This document shows, piece after piece, positions 51,475-59,642 of a stretch of 64,000 nt of DNA. Source of the DNA: Chersky-840 sp035532735 (GTDB lineage Bacteria > Actinomycetota > Acidimicrobiia > Acidimicrobiales > UBA8190); the NCBI GenBank assembly GCA_035532735.1, contig DATKQM010000024.1, forward strand, positions 6,235-70,234. Direction: 5' to 3'. The translations under genes were made by a program, and so were the position numbers. Every line of letters begins with the position of its first letter. Position 1 is the first letter of the stretch. The notes under the pieces were generated by a model, which made no database searches, was not told where the DNA came from, and saw only the letters and a list, made by a program, of their open reading frames with translations.

Positions 51475-52437
51475 ATGACGCAGGCGACGGCTGGCGTCGA
51501 TCTGGGAGGGACGAAGATCCAGACGGTGGTGGTGTCCGACGGTGACGTCGTCGGCCAAGCACGGCACCCGACACCGAACACCAATGCCGCCGACGTCGTG
51601 GCCGAGATCGTGGCCAGCATCCACAGCGCGCTGAGCGATGCCGGTATGGGGCTCTCGGAGCTGCGCGCCATCGCCATCGGGTCACCGGGCTCTGTCGATG
51701 TGCATAGCGGTCACGTCTCCAACGCCCGGAACGTCCCGGGGTTCATCGACGATGTCGCGCTCGGACCCGAGGTGAGCGCAGCGTTCGCCGGGACGACGGT
51801 CATCGTCGACAACGACGTCCGAGCCGCGGTCATGGGCGAGTTCCGCCAAGGCGCGGGGCGGTCCTATCGGAACTTTCTCGGCGTGTTCGTCGGCACCGGC
51901 GTCGGAGGCGGCCTCGTCCTCGAAGGCGCGCTCCGTCACGGCGGTGGCAACGCCGGCGAGATCGGCCACACCACAGTCAAACCGGGCGGCCGTCGGTGCG
52001 GATGCACCCGCCTGGGTTGCCTCGAGGCCTATGCCGGGCGCCAGTCGATCGAACAGACGGCCCGGGGGCGAGTCGACAAGGGACAGAAGACCAAGCTCTT
52101 CGAGATCATGGAGCGCAAGGGGCGCGACCGGGTGACGAGCTCGGTCATCGCCGACGCGCTCGATCAGAAAGACCGCCTCACCATCGAGCTCATCGACGAG
52201 GCCGTCGACGCCCTGGGCCTGGCCATCGCCAACACCCAGAATCTGCTCGACCTGGAAGCCATCATCGTCGGCGGCGGCCTCGGCGACCGCCTGGGAGATC
52301 CCTTCGTCCGCCGCGTGGAACAAGCCATGGCCACCAATCTGCGGTTCCCCGATCGACCGCCGGTCGTGCTCGGCACCGAGCTCGGCGACCTGTCGGGGGC
52401 GGTCGGCGCCACGGTCCTGATCGAGGAGTGGTCCTGA
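51475..52437 (+). CDS. ROK-family sugar kinase (glucokinase-like)
   Basis: 320 residues from ATG 51475, with GGAGG ~10 nt upstream. ATP loop VDLGGTKIQ (8-16), the catalytic-base region VIVDNDVRAAVMGEF, GVFVGTGVGGGLVLEG, and the ROK signature GHTTVKPGGRRCGCTRLGCLEAYAG (zinc Cys cluster CGCxxxGCLE). Bacterial ROK glucokinases phosphorylate glucose or an amino sugar. A 14-nt gap leads to a DUF1543 remnant. Regulation is not visible. Confidence 0.93.
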   Translation: MTQATAGVDLGGTKIQTVVVSDGDVVGQARHPTPNTNAADVVAEIVASIHSALSDAGMGLSELRAIAIGSPGSVDVHSGHVSNARNVPGFIDDVALGPEVSAAFAGTTVIVDNDVRAAVMGEFRQGAGRSYRNFLGVFVGTGVGGGLVLEGALRHGGGNAGEIGHTTVKPGGRRCGCTRLGCLEAYAGRQSIEQTARGRVDKGQKTKLFEIMERKGRDRVTSSVIADALDQKDRLTIELIDEAVDALGLAIANTQNLLDLEAIIVGGGLGDRLGDPFVRRVEQAMATNLRFPDRPPVVLGTELGDLSGAVGATVLIEEWS

Positions 52438-52450
52438 CCGGGACCCGGCT

Positions 52451-52656
52451 GTGATCGACGGCCCCCAGCTCTATGCCGTCTACCTCGGGGGAGATCCCGC
52501 GCCGGGACGTCTGAGCGAAGACCACGAAGTGGTGCTGGTGATGGCCAACGACCTCGGAGGAGCCCGCCGGCGGGCCTGACATCTACGAACCGTCTCGAGT
52601 CCTTCGAGGTCGACCTCACCTACGAGCCCGAGGACGGCACCGACACCGACCAATAG
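52451..52656 (+). pseudogene. DUF1543 remnant with frame disruption
   Basis: GTG 52451 opens LYAVYLGGDPAPGRLSEDHEVVLVMAND (the conserved DUF1543 N-terminus) but stops after 42 codons (TGA 52577-52579). A different frame then reads NRLESFEVDLTYEPEDGTDTDQ to a TAG at 52654-52656. The middle and second repeat of the normally ~170-residue protein are missing. This is consistent with an internal deletion plus frameshift. Not expected to be functional. Confidence 0.6.
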
Positions 52657-52683
52657 CCCCTCGGCGTCGACCTACGAGTCGAC

Positions 52684-53859
52684 CTACGGCGACTGTCGGG
52701 GTCGCGTCGGGCTACCCCGTCGTCGCGCCGGCGACGACGGCGCCTCGGGTCGATGCGCCGCGAACACCTTCCCCGCCGGGCTCCGCTGCGGTGGCCGTCG
52801 AGGGGCAACCGGGCCCGAACGCAGATGAGTGCGCGGGCCGGACCACGGGGCCGGGGGAGAGACGACCCGATCGGCCAACCGGTAGGCGTTGGTCTCGTAG
52901 TTCACCCGCCAGCCGCGGAAGTTCGGCCACGCTTCTTCGGCGGTCAGCTCCATCGGATATCCGATCTCCTCCAACATGCGCACGGCCTGCGCGAACTCCT
53001 CGAACGTAAGGTTGATCGGACCTTCGGGGTTCGGATCCGGGTCGACCGGCCAACCGAGGGTCTTGGCGATCCGGTTGAAGGTGGTGAACCCCATGCGCAA
53101 ACACAGTCGCGCCTGCGACGAGGACGCGTCGGGTGAGAGCGCCAGGTCCATCGCCGCCGCGTCGAGCACGGCGAGGAGGCCCACCACCCAGGAATACCAC
53201 GGCTCGGGCGAGCGGAACAGGAGCAGGACGGGGTAGGTGGTGTGACTCTCGGCCAGGTCCGCGGCCAGCCGCTCCCAATCGGCGTAGAGGCTGGGCAGCG
53301 CGTCGATGATCCCGACCAACTGGTGCCGGGCCAGGACCTCGGGTCCCCATGCCGGCAGGCCGGCGCGACTCTCGAGCATCGCCACCAATGCCTCGCGTCG
53401 GTTGAAGGCGTCGTAGAGAGATGGGAGATAGGCGATCTGCAGGGTCACCACGACGGCCCATGTCGCGCCCGCCGCGATGTCCACTGTTTGGTTGGGTGGG
53501 CCCCCCGCGTGCGCGGTTCCGACGCTGAACAGCGCCACCGCCGCTTGGGTGAACGAGGCGGCAAAGCCATGGGTGGTGGGCTCGAGCATGCACGCGTAGC
53601 CGACGACGAAGAACCCGAGCCACACGGCCAGCTGGGCCAACAGCGCCACCGGGGCCGCCGGCGCCAACAGCGCGTCTTTGACCTCGTAGCTCTTCGCCGC
53701 GCGCGAGATGACGAGAAAGATGAATCGCACGACCCTGTTCACCATGAGCGACAATCGCTCGATCCCGGCAGGTCGTCTCGGGAGGATAAGCGTGAAGATG
53801 ACATTGGCCGCGGTGATCAAGACGATCACCAACCCGAGCGCGAAATAGAACCCGCTCAC
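52684..53859 (-). CDS. Membrane protein with a channel-like N-terminal half
   Basis: 391 residues. N-terminal hydrophobic helices (FALGLVIVLITAANVIFTLIL, VALLAQLAVWLGFFVVGYACML, AAGATWAVVVTLQIAYLPSLY). Between them is FTQAAVALFSVGTAHAGGPPN, in the pore-loop position of two-TM potassium channels but without the TVGYG filter. The C-terminal ~200 residues are soluble and helical and end in a basic Pro/Arg tail. A conserved membrane protein of unknown function; the channel resemblance is inference. Confidence 0.65.
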   Translation of the reverse strand: MSGFYFALGLVIVLITAANVIFTLILPRRPAGIERLSLMVNRVVRFIFLVISRAAKSYEVKDALLAPAAPVALLAQLAVWLGFFVVGYACMLEPTTHGFAASFTQAAVALFSVGTAHAGGPPNQTVDIAAGATWAVVVTLQIAYLPSLYDAFNRREALVAMLESRAGLPAWGPEVLARHQLVGIIDALPSLYADWERLAADLAESHTTYPVLLLFRSPEPWYSWVVGLLAVLDAAAMDLALSPDASSSQARLCLRMGFTTFNRIAKTLGWPVDPDPNPEGPINLTFEEFAQAVRMLEEIGYPMELTAEEAWPNFRGWRVNYETNAYRLADRVVSPPAPWSGPRTHLRSGPVAPRRPPQRSPAGKVFAAHRPEAPSSPARRRGSPTRPRQSP

Positions 53860-54225
53860 CGCCGAGCTCCCGACGCTGTCGAGACCGTCGTCACCATCAC
53901 TGCCCAGATCTTTTCACGATGTCCCTGGATCCTCACTCGTCATTGCGATATCGTAAGTGTGTCTTCGAGAGCCGAGCCTCGGCGAACGACGACCGAGCGA
54001 GAAGGAGGTGCCGATGCCAACGACTGATTCGATGCAATGCGATCTCATGCGCCTCGGCGCCGGCCGACACTCGTCCGCGCCAGCGACGTCCTGAACCCGC
54101 GCCCAGCGTAGGTGGTTCGTCGCCGGACTCCAGCTGAGCCGGCCCCCAGCGCATTCGCGTCCGTCATCGCGCGCGCCGGCCCGGATTCCCGGGCCCGGAG
54201 CCCGTTCCCCTTCGAAGGTCCTTCC
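53860..54225. other. Gene-free stretch with a strong Shine-Dalgarno micro-ORF
   Basis: No conventional gene is seen. AAGGAGGTG (54002-54010) precedes an ATG at 54014 that opens only 26 codons (stop 54092-54094). Upstream, a ttgCGATATCGtaa palindrome (53943-53956) resembles regulator sites of PadR-like proteins. This could be the 5' end of a lost gene, a leader peptide, or a tiny protein. The rest is unremarkable. Confidence 0.4.
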
Positions 54226-54444
54226 ATGCATCCCGTACTTCTCGCCGCCCTCGCGGCACAACGACAAGATGAGCTCCGCCAGGCCGCCCAGCGGACGCGC
54301 CGCGGCGGGGCGCGCCGCGGGCTCCCCAAAAGACAACTCGCCGTGGGGCGCCGGGTCCGGCGATCGTTGGGATGGGTGCTGGTCGAGGTCGGGCTCCGGT
54401 GGGTCGTCGACGACACCCTGCGCCTGGAACGCAGTCCGAGCTGA
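54226..54444 (+). CDS. Small basic hypothetical protein
   Basis: 72 residues from ATG 54226. MHPVLLAALAAQRQDELRQAAQ, an Arg/Gly-rich middle and a hydrophobic C-terminus (VGWVLVEVGLRWVV-like). Short proteins starting MHPxLLxALAAxR with Arg-rich centres are common in actinobacteria and have no known function. Weak GAAGG upstream. Confidence 0.5.
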   Translation: MHPVLLAALAAQRQDELRQAAQRTRRGGARRGLPKRQLAVGRRVRRSLGWVLVEVGLRWVVDDTLRLERSPS

Positions 54445-54481
54445 CGCGGCCGGGAACTGTCGATACCGACATTGGTGAAAG

Positions 54482-54751
54482 TCAGCGCGTGAGCAGACGA
54501 TCCAGGACGTTGCGATCGCCTCCGGTCACCTCCACGATCTTGGTCCGGCTCCTGGCGCCCGACACGACCGCCACGCCACGCCGGTGGACCCCGAACGCCT
54601 CGGCCAAGACCCCCAGAAGCCTCTCGTTGGCGCGCCCGTCGGTCGCCGGCGCCGCCACCCGCACGACCAAGACGGGCGGCTCGTCGCTCCCGTACCGACT
54701 GCCCACCTCGTCCCGAGATGCCCCGGGATGCACCCGCACAGTCACCCTCAC
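54482..54751 (-). CDS. DUF167/YggU-family protein
   Basis: 89 residues from a GTG at 54751. VTVRVHPGASRDEV, VLVVRVAAPATDGRANERLLGVLAEAFGV and VSGARSRTKIVEVTG give the DUF167 fold in order. Small conserved protein of unknown function. Convergent with the small gene at 54226; its start lies 70 nt from the divergent GH114 gene. Confidence 0.92.
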   Translation of the reverse strand: MRVTVRVHPGASRDEVGSRYGSDEPPVLVVRVAAPATDGRANERLLGVLAEAFGVHRRGVAVVSGARSRTKIVEVTGGDRNVLDRLLTR

Positions 54752-54820
54752 GTCGATGCACCCTAGGACCGCTCCGAGAGGCCCGGCGCGTGACCCCGAA
54801 ACAGGAATACGCTCTGGGCC

Positions 54821-55675
54821 GTGGGGTCGACACACAGGGCGAGGCGGGCGATGGGCGCGGTCGTGGCCGCCTTGGCGCTCGGTGGCGCTCTCGGGGTCAT
54901 GGTCCCGGTGGCCAACGCCAAGACGATGTGGATTCCGACCCAGGGGCTGCGCTGGCAGTACCAACTCCAGGGAAAGCTCAAGACCAACCTCTGTGTGGTG
55001 CCCAGGAGTGGCGGCGGCTGCGTCCGGCCCAACGTCTACGACGTCGACCTCTACGCAGCCAACGGTGTCACCCTCAACACCGCCTCGGTCACCGCCATCC
55101 ACGCCATCGGCGCCCACGCCGTGTGTTATGTCGATGCGGGCACCTGGGAGAACTTCCGTCCTGACGCCGGGCTGTACCCGGCGTCGGTGATGGGCCTGTC
55201 CAACGGCTGGCCCGGAGAGCGCTGGCTCGACATCAGGGCCACCGGGGTCCTGTTGCCCATCATCACCAACCGCGTGGCGAAATGCGCGGCGGCGGGCTTC
55301 GACGCCGTGGACTTCGACAACGTCGACGGCTACGAGAACACGACAGGGTTCCCCCTCACCGCCACGGACCAGCTCACCTTCAACGAGGACCTCGCCTCGA
55401 TCGCCCACTCCTACGGCATGTCGGTGGGGCTCAAGAACGACCTCGACCAATTAGGACAGCTCCAGAGCACCTTCGATTTCGCCATCAACGAGCAGTGCGC
55501 GCAGTTCAACGAGTGTGACGCCTATGACCGATGGACCGCAGCGGGCAAGGCCGTAGTCGAAGTCGAATACCGTGCCAAGCCGGCCCGTTACTGCCCCAGT
55601 GCGATCCTGCACCGACGCGACGCCATCCACAAGAGCCTGGCCCTGGTGGCGAGGCCCTGGAAGCCCTGTCACTGA
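54821..55675 (+). CDS. Secreted GH114-family glycoside hydrolase-like protein
   Basis: 284 residues from a GTG at 54821. A Sec-type signal peptide (AVVAALALGGALGVMVPVANA) is followed by a TIM-barrel protein of GH114 (endo-alpha-1,4-polygalactosaminidase) type: YDVDLYAANGV, CYVDAGTWENFRPDAG, RWLDIR, AAGFDAVDFDNVDGYEN and FAINEQCAQFNECDAY. The Asp/Glu pairs are plausible catalytic residues. It would act on extracellular polysaccharide. A 16-bp tandem duplication follows the stop. Confidence 0.9.
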   Translation: MGSTHRARRAMGAVVAALALGGALGVMVPVANAKTMWIPTQGLRWQYQLQGKLKTNLCVVPRSGGGCVRPNVYDVDLYAANGVTLNTASVTAIHAIGAHAVCYVDAGTWENFRPDAGLYPASVMGLSNGWPGERWLDIRATGVLLPIITNRVAKCAAAGFDAVDFDNVDGYENTTGFPLTATDQLTFNEDLASIAHSYGMSVGLKNDLDQLGQLQSTFDFAINEQCAQFNECDAYDRWTAAGKAVVEVEYRAKPARYCPSAILHRRDAIHKSLALVARPWKPCH

Positions 55676-55676
55676 C

Positions 55677-55708
55677 GTCTTGAGACGCTGAGGTCCTGAG
55701 ACGCTGAA
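55677..55708. repeat. 16-bp near-perfect tandem duplication
   Basis: gtcttgagacgctgag (55677-55692) and gtcctgagacgctgaa (55693-55708) differ at two positions. It starts 2 nt after the GH114 stop and lies in the 44-nt gap to the convergent glycosyltransferase-like gene. Confidence 0.9.
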
Positions 55709-55719
55709 GGCTTCGAGAG

Positions 55720-57021
55720 TCAGCGCACCGGCGCCGGCGCCGGCGGACCTCTGTTGACCTGGGCGAGCCCGAGCCCCATGGGGACCAGCGCGGCCAGCAG
55801 GAACAGTGCTGCGGTCAGCGTGAGAGCCACGTGCGGCGCCAGTGGGGTGAGGACGAACCGGGTGGCGACGATCCATCCCACCGACCACACCGGCAGCCGC
55901 CGACATATGACGTCGAGGAGCACCAGGGCCACGCCCACGGCCAAGAAGTAGTAGTTGAGCAGCGAGATCTCGAACACCAACCGGCTGGCCAGGCAGGCCA
56001 GGGCCAGACCGACGAGTGGTCCCGGTGCCAAGAGGCTGTCGCGCCCTCGCCACCGTGCCCACACGACGAGCACCACGGCAAGGGCGATGGGGGCGTCGCG
56101 CGCCACGGTGAGCTTCGTGTTCTCGGCGATGGTGAGCAATCCCACCACGGTGGGGGTCTTCTCCAGGCGGACCCCCGCCACGAACACCGCCGTCAGAGCC
56201 CGCATGGTGTCGACCGGGGCCACGATGTAGAAGGGGACGACGCCGGCGGCGACCACGGCACCGACGGGAACCACCACCCGGGCCCGGGCCCGCCAACCCG
56301 GTGCAGCCGCCAGCACAGCCAGCAAGGGCAGGAGGGCGAACTGCTTGCACAAGAAGGCCACGCCGAACAACACGCCCACCGCCACCCATCGTCGACGCAG
56401 CGCCTGCGCCATCCCCGCACACGAGAGTCCCACGCTCATGAGATCTTGGGGGTGGAAGGTCTGGGCGATGGCGTCCGAGGCGCTCGGGAACACGGCCAAC
56501 GCCAGCACCAGCACCACTTCGGCGACGCCGCCGCCCCCCGCCACCCGCAGGAGCATCCCCGCCCCGACTGCCAGTACGACCCACCCCAGAAGGGCCAGGA
56601 CCGCCTGGGAGCGGTACCAGATTGGATACGGCCTCCCGTGGTCGGCACCGTGACGCGCCGTGCACGGGCCCAGGATCGACAAGAAGTACGCGGGAGCGGT
56701 CGTCCGCAGGATCTTCGGCACCGGTTTGTCGTCGCACCACCGGGGTGAGCCGATCCAGGGCCGAAGGGCGAGGACCAGCGGCGCCATCAAGAGCGGGTAT
56801 CCGGGTGGATTCGGCACCAGCGTCTGGCGTTCTGCGGCGCGCAGGTCGCCGTGGGAGATCGCTGTAGTCGGAAGGGTGACCGCGTGCGCGTCGGTCTCGG
56901 CGGGATTGGGGCCACCCCGGAGAAAGACGATGGCGACGAACACCACGCACCCACCGGCGTAGACGGCGGCTCGCACCGGAGTCGGAAAGGTTTTCACTCT
57001 TCGAGGTTGCACGACGGCCAC
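55720..57021 (-). CDS. Polytopic membrane protein, GT87/mannosyltransferase-like
   Basis: 433 residues from a GTG at 57021 (GTG 56997 is an alternative). About ten membrane helices. An N-terminal periplasmic loop has DAHAVTLPTTAISHGDLRAAE and NPPGYPLLMAPL, the DxD-like region and loop of GT-C glycosyltransferases (GT87/DUF2029). It probably transfers a sugar from a polyprenyl-phosphate donor, for cell-envelope glycan synthesis (inference). The C-terminus is Pro rich. Confidence 0.75.
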   Translation of the reverse strand: MAVVQPRRVKTFPTPVRAAVYAGGCVVFVAIVFLRGGPNPAETDAHAVTLPTTAISHGDLRAAERQTLVPNPPGYPLLMAPLVLALRPWIGSPRWCDDKPVPKILRTTAPAYFLSILGPCTARHGADHGRPYPIWYRSQAVLALLGWVVLAVGAGMLLRVAGGGGVAEVVLVLALAVFPSASDAIAQTFHPQDLMSVGLSCAGMAQALRRRWVAVGVLFGVAFLCKQFALLPLLAVLAAAPGWRARARVVVPVGAVVAAGVVPFYIVAPVDTMRALTAVFVAGVRLEKTPTVVGLLTIAENTKLTVARDAPIALAVVLVVWARWRGRDSLLAPGPLVGLALACLASRLVFEISLLNYYFLAVGVALVLLDVICRRLPVWSVGWIVATRFVLTPLAPHVALTLTAALFLLAALVPMGLGLAQVNRGPPAPAPVR

Positions 57022-57068
57022 GCAGAATGCATGTTCTCATCCCGAACCTGGGCCACGAGGGACACCTG

Positions 57069-57446
57069 GTGACGAAGTCAAGTTCGGCGCCACCGAGGAC
57101 GATGGAAATCGAGGCGGGGAAGTGGAGGCCCTATATGTCCGGATCAACGTCGGCGGCACTCAGGTTCGAAGACCACTCCGGCCCCGTCGTGCTCGAAGTG
57201 GCACCCGATCCCGCCGCCTCCTCCACCACCGCACCGTCAAACGGTCAGCACCACACCGTGGCCCTGGGCGCCCTGGTGGCGCAGATGCGCCACTGCGTCG
57301 TCACTGCCACAGCCACACCGGACCTGACCGCCAAGGTCGAGCTCTGGGAGTCCTACCGCAGCGCCCGAGCCGAGGCTCTTTCCATTGTCACCGCCATGTC
57401 GGGCCTCACCTCGACGTCGGCCAACCCTCGACTCCGAAGCGTCTGA
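57069..57446 (+). CDS. Hypothetical protein
   Basis: 125 residues from a GTG at 57069, chosen because GAGGGA lies 6 nt upstream; an ATG at 57027 would start 5 nt from the divergent gene. No domain recognised. Low-complexity Ser/Thr N-terminus, then HHTVALGALVAQMRHCVVTATATPDLTAKVELWESYRSARAEALSI with a helical character. Function unknown, low to moderate support. Confidence 0.45.
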   Translation: MTKSSSAPPRTMEIEAGKWRPYMSGSTSAALRFEDHSGPVVLEVAPDPAASSTTAPSNGQHHTVALGALVAQMRHCVVTATATPDLTAKVELWESYRSARAEALSIVTAMSGLTSTSANPRLRSV

Positions 57447-57466
57447 CCCGCACCGACGTGGCGTCG

Positions 57467-59131
57467 TTACGACGTCACGACTTCGACAGGGACATCGGGC
57501 TCGGCGCTCGCATCGGTCTTGTTGGTCTCGTTCCCGTTCCCGTTCGAACCGTTCCCGTTCGAACCGGGTGACGTCGGCCTGAACGCGGTGGTCCGCAACG
57601 GGATCTCCTTCATCAGCCACGCCAGGACGAACGCCAGCACGGCGAAGGGCACGGCGACCAGGAAGACCGCCTGAAGAGAGTGACTGAAGGCCTCTCTGAT
57701 CGGAGCTCTGACGGCGGGGGGCAGGTGGTCAATGGCGGCGGGGTTCACGACGATGCTCGAACCGTTCAAGATCTTGCGAAGTGCCGAGGGCGGTACATGC
57801 GACTTGGCCAGCTCGGCGAAGAGCCGGTTGTTGAACACCGCATTGAGCACCGACACGCCGAAGGCGCCGCCGATGGTGCGGAAGAACGTGGCGGTAGAGG
57901 TCGCCGTCCCGAGCAGCTCGTAAGGAACCGAGTTCTGGACCGCCACCACGAGCACCTGCATCACGAGGCCCACACCCAGGCCCACGACGACCATGTAGAG
58001 AGATGTGAGCCCGAACGACGTCGTCACCCCCATGCGCGACAGGAGGAAGAGACCGAACGCCAGCACGACGGACCCCATGATGGGGAAGACCTTGTACCTC
58101 CCCGTCCTCGTCACGAGCTGGCCGCTCACGATGAACGTGGTCAGCATCCCGCCCACCAGGGGTAGCAGCTCCAGTCCTGCGGCAGTCGGCGTGGCGCCGT
58201 GGACGGTCTGCAGATAGAAGGGTAGATAGATGATGGCCCCGAACATCGAGAAGCCAATGATGAACCCGACCCCCGACGCGGCGTTGAAGGTCCGGTTCTT
58301 GAACAAGGTGAGCGGGATCAACGGCTCGACCGCCCTCGACTCCACCACACAGAAGGAGACCAGCAAGGCCACGCCGACCACACCGAGGCCGATGATCAAA
58401 CCCGAGCCCCAGGCGTACTGGGTCCCGCCCCAGGTCGTGAGCAAGATGATGGCGGTCACGCCAGAGGACATGAGGGCGGTGCCAAGCCAGTCGATCTTGT
58501 GCGGAACGCGTGTGGCCGGGATATGGAGGACCGCGGCCACGGTGAACAGGGCGATGATGCCGATGGGGACATTGATGTAGAAGATCCATCGCCACGAAAG
58601 GTGCTGGGTGAACAATCCACCCGCCAGCGGGCCGGCGACGCTCGTGATGCCGAACACCGCACCGAAGTACCCCATGTACTTGCCCCGCTGGCGCGCCGGG
58701 ATCACATCCCCCGTGATGGCCTGGGCCCCCACCATCAGCCCGCCGGCGCCGATACCTTGCAGCGACCTTGAGGCGATGAGCTCGACCATGTTCTGCGCCA
58801 GGCCCGACAGGATCGAGCCCACCAGGAAGATGACGATCGACAACTGGAAGAGGTTCTTCCGGCCGTAGAGGTCGCCGAGCTTCCCCCACAAGGGGGTGGA
58901 GATGGTCGAGGCCAGGAGGTAGGCGGTCACCACCCACGACAGGTGGTTCAACCCGTGCAGGTCGCCGGCGATGGTGGGAAGTGCCGTCGACACGATGGTC
59001 TGGTCCAGCGAGGCCAGGAACATGCCGAGCATGAGGGCCCCGAGGATCACGAGGATCCGGCGGTGCTCGGCTGGGTCGAAGTCGTGGTCGGCCGGCGCTG
59101 GAGCCGACGTCGTCGCGGCGTCAGGAGCCAC
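57467..59131 (-). CDS. MFS multidrug efflux transporter, DHA2 (EmrB/QacA) type
   Basis: 554 residues, about 14 membrane helices. Motif A-like GKLGDLYGRKNLF, the N-terminal LDQTIVSTALPTIAGDL motif of DHA2 pumps, and motif C-like GPLAGGLF are present. The C-terminus has Asn/Gly/Ser tandem residues encoded by a 15-bp repeat, then Thr/Glu-rich residues. Exports drugs by proton antiport. The MarR gene upstream overlaps its start by 11 nt, so the pump is likely MarR-controlled. Confidence 0.95.
   Translation of the reverse strand: MAPDAATTSAPAPADHDFDPAEHRRILVILGALMLGMFLASLDQTIVSTALPTIAGDLHGLNHLSWVVTAYLLASTISTPLWGKLGDLYGRKNLFQLSIVIFLVGSILSGLAQNMVELIASRSLQGIGAGGLMVGAQAITGDVIPARQRGKYMGYFGAVFGITSVAGPLAGGLFTQHLSWRWIFYINVPIGIIALFTVAAVLHIPATRVPHKIDWLGTALMSSGVTAIILLTTWGGTQYAWGSGLIIGLGVVGVALLVSFCVVESRAVEPLIPLTLFKNRTFNAASGVGFIIGFSMFGAIIYLPFYLQTVHGATPTAAGLELLPLVGGMLTTFIVSGQLVTRTGRYKVFPIMGSVVLAFGLFLLSRMGVTTSFGLTSLYMVVVGLGVGLVMQVLVVAVQNSVPYELLGTATSTATFFRTIGGAFGVSVLNAVFNNRLFAELAKSHVPPSALRKILNGSSIVVNPAAIDHLPPAVRAPIREAFSHSLQAVFLVAVPFAVLAFVLAWLMKEIPLRTTAFRPTSPGSNGNGSNGNGNETNKTDASAEPDVPVEVVTS
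57536..57565. repeat. 15-bp in-frame duplication in the efflux pump gene
   Basis: Two exact copies of gttcccgttcgaacc (57536-57550, 57551-57565), with a partial copy before them. They encode repeated Gly/Asn/Ser in the cytoplasmic C-terminal tail. The frame is kept. Confidence 0.92.
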
Positions 59132-59642
59132 GGGCGTCCTCCATGTCGCGCTCCAACGAGCTCGAGAACCGGCCCAGCAGTGCTCCGAACCGGGTCAGGT
59201 CCTCGTCGTCCCAGCCCTCGAGGAGCCGGTCGAGCCAAGCCCGCCGGGCCTTCAACACCCGTTCGAGGGTCCGTCGACCGGCCGGGGTGAGACGGATCCG
59301 CGACGCCCGACCGTCGTCGGGATCACGGTGACGGATCACGAGCCCGTCGCGCTCGAGCTGTTGGATCTTGCGCGTCACCGTGGGGGTGTCGACATCGAGC
59401 ATCTCCGCCAAGGCGGTGATCCGGATGGCGTCCCCGTGGACATGGAGCTTGTACAGCGCAGCGGCCCCGGCCCGGTCCAACCGCACCCCCGCCGACTGCA
59501 ACAGCCTTTCGTGCATCCGCACCTGGCTGATGGACCGGGCGATCACCTGCAGGCTGGCCTGGACCTGGTCGACGGCCCCCGACGACCCCGGGACCCGGGT
59601 CGGTCCGGACCCCCTCGACGGCAACGTACTTGCTTGCGGCAT
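59121..59642 (-). CDS. MarR-family transcriptional regulator
   Basis: 173 residues from ATG 59642. MarR fold: LQVIARSISQVRMHERLLQSAGVRLDRAGAAAL, a wHTH (RITALAEMLDVDTPTVTRKIQQLERDGLVIRHRDPDDGRASRIRLT) with wing DPDDGR, and a C-terminal dimerisation helix. It probably represses the overlapping MFS pump gene and itself in response to a phenolic or drug ligand. No perfect palindrome was seen at the start. Confidence 0.93.
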   Translation of the reverse strand: MPQASTLPSRGSGPTRVPGSSGAVDQVQASLQVIARSISQVRMHERLLQSAGVRLDRAGAAALYKLHVHGDAIRITALAEMLDVDTPTVTRKIQQLERDGLVIRHRDPDDGRASRIRLTPAGRRTLERVLKARRAWLDRLLEGWDDEDLTRFGALLGRFSSSLERDMEDARGS

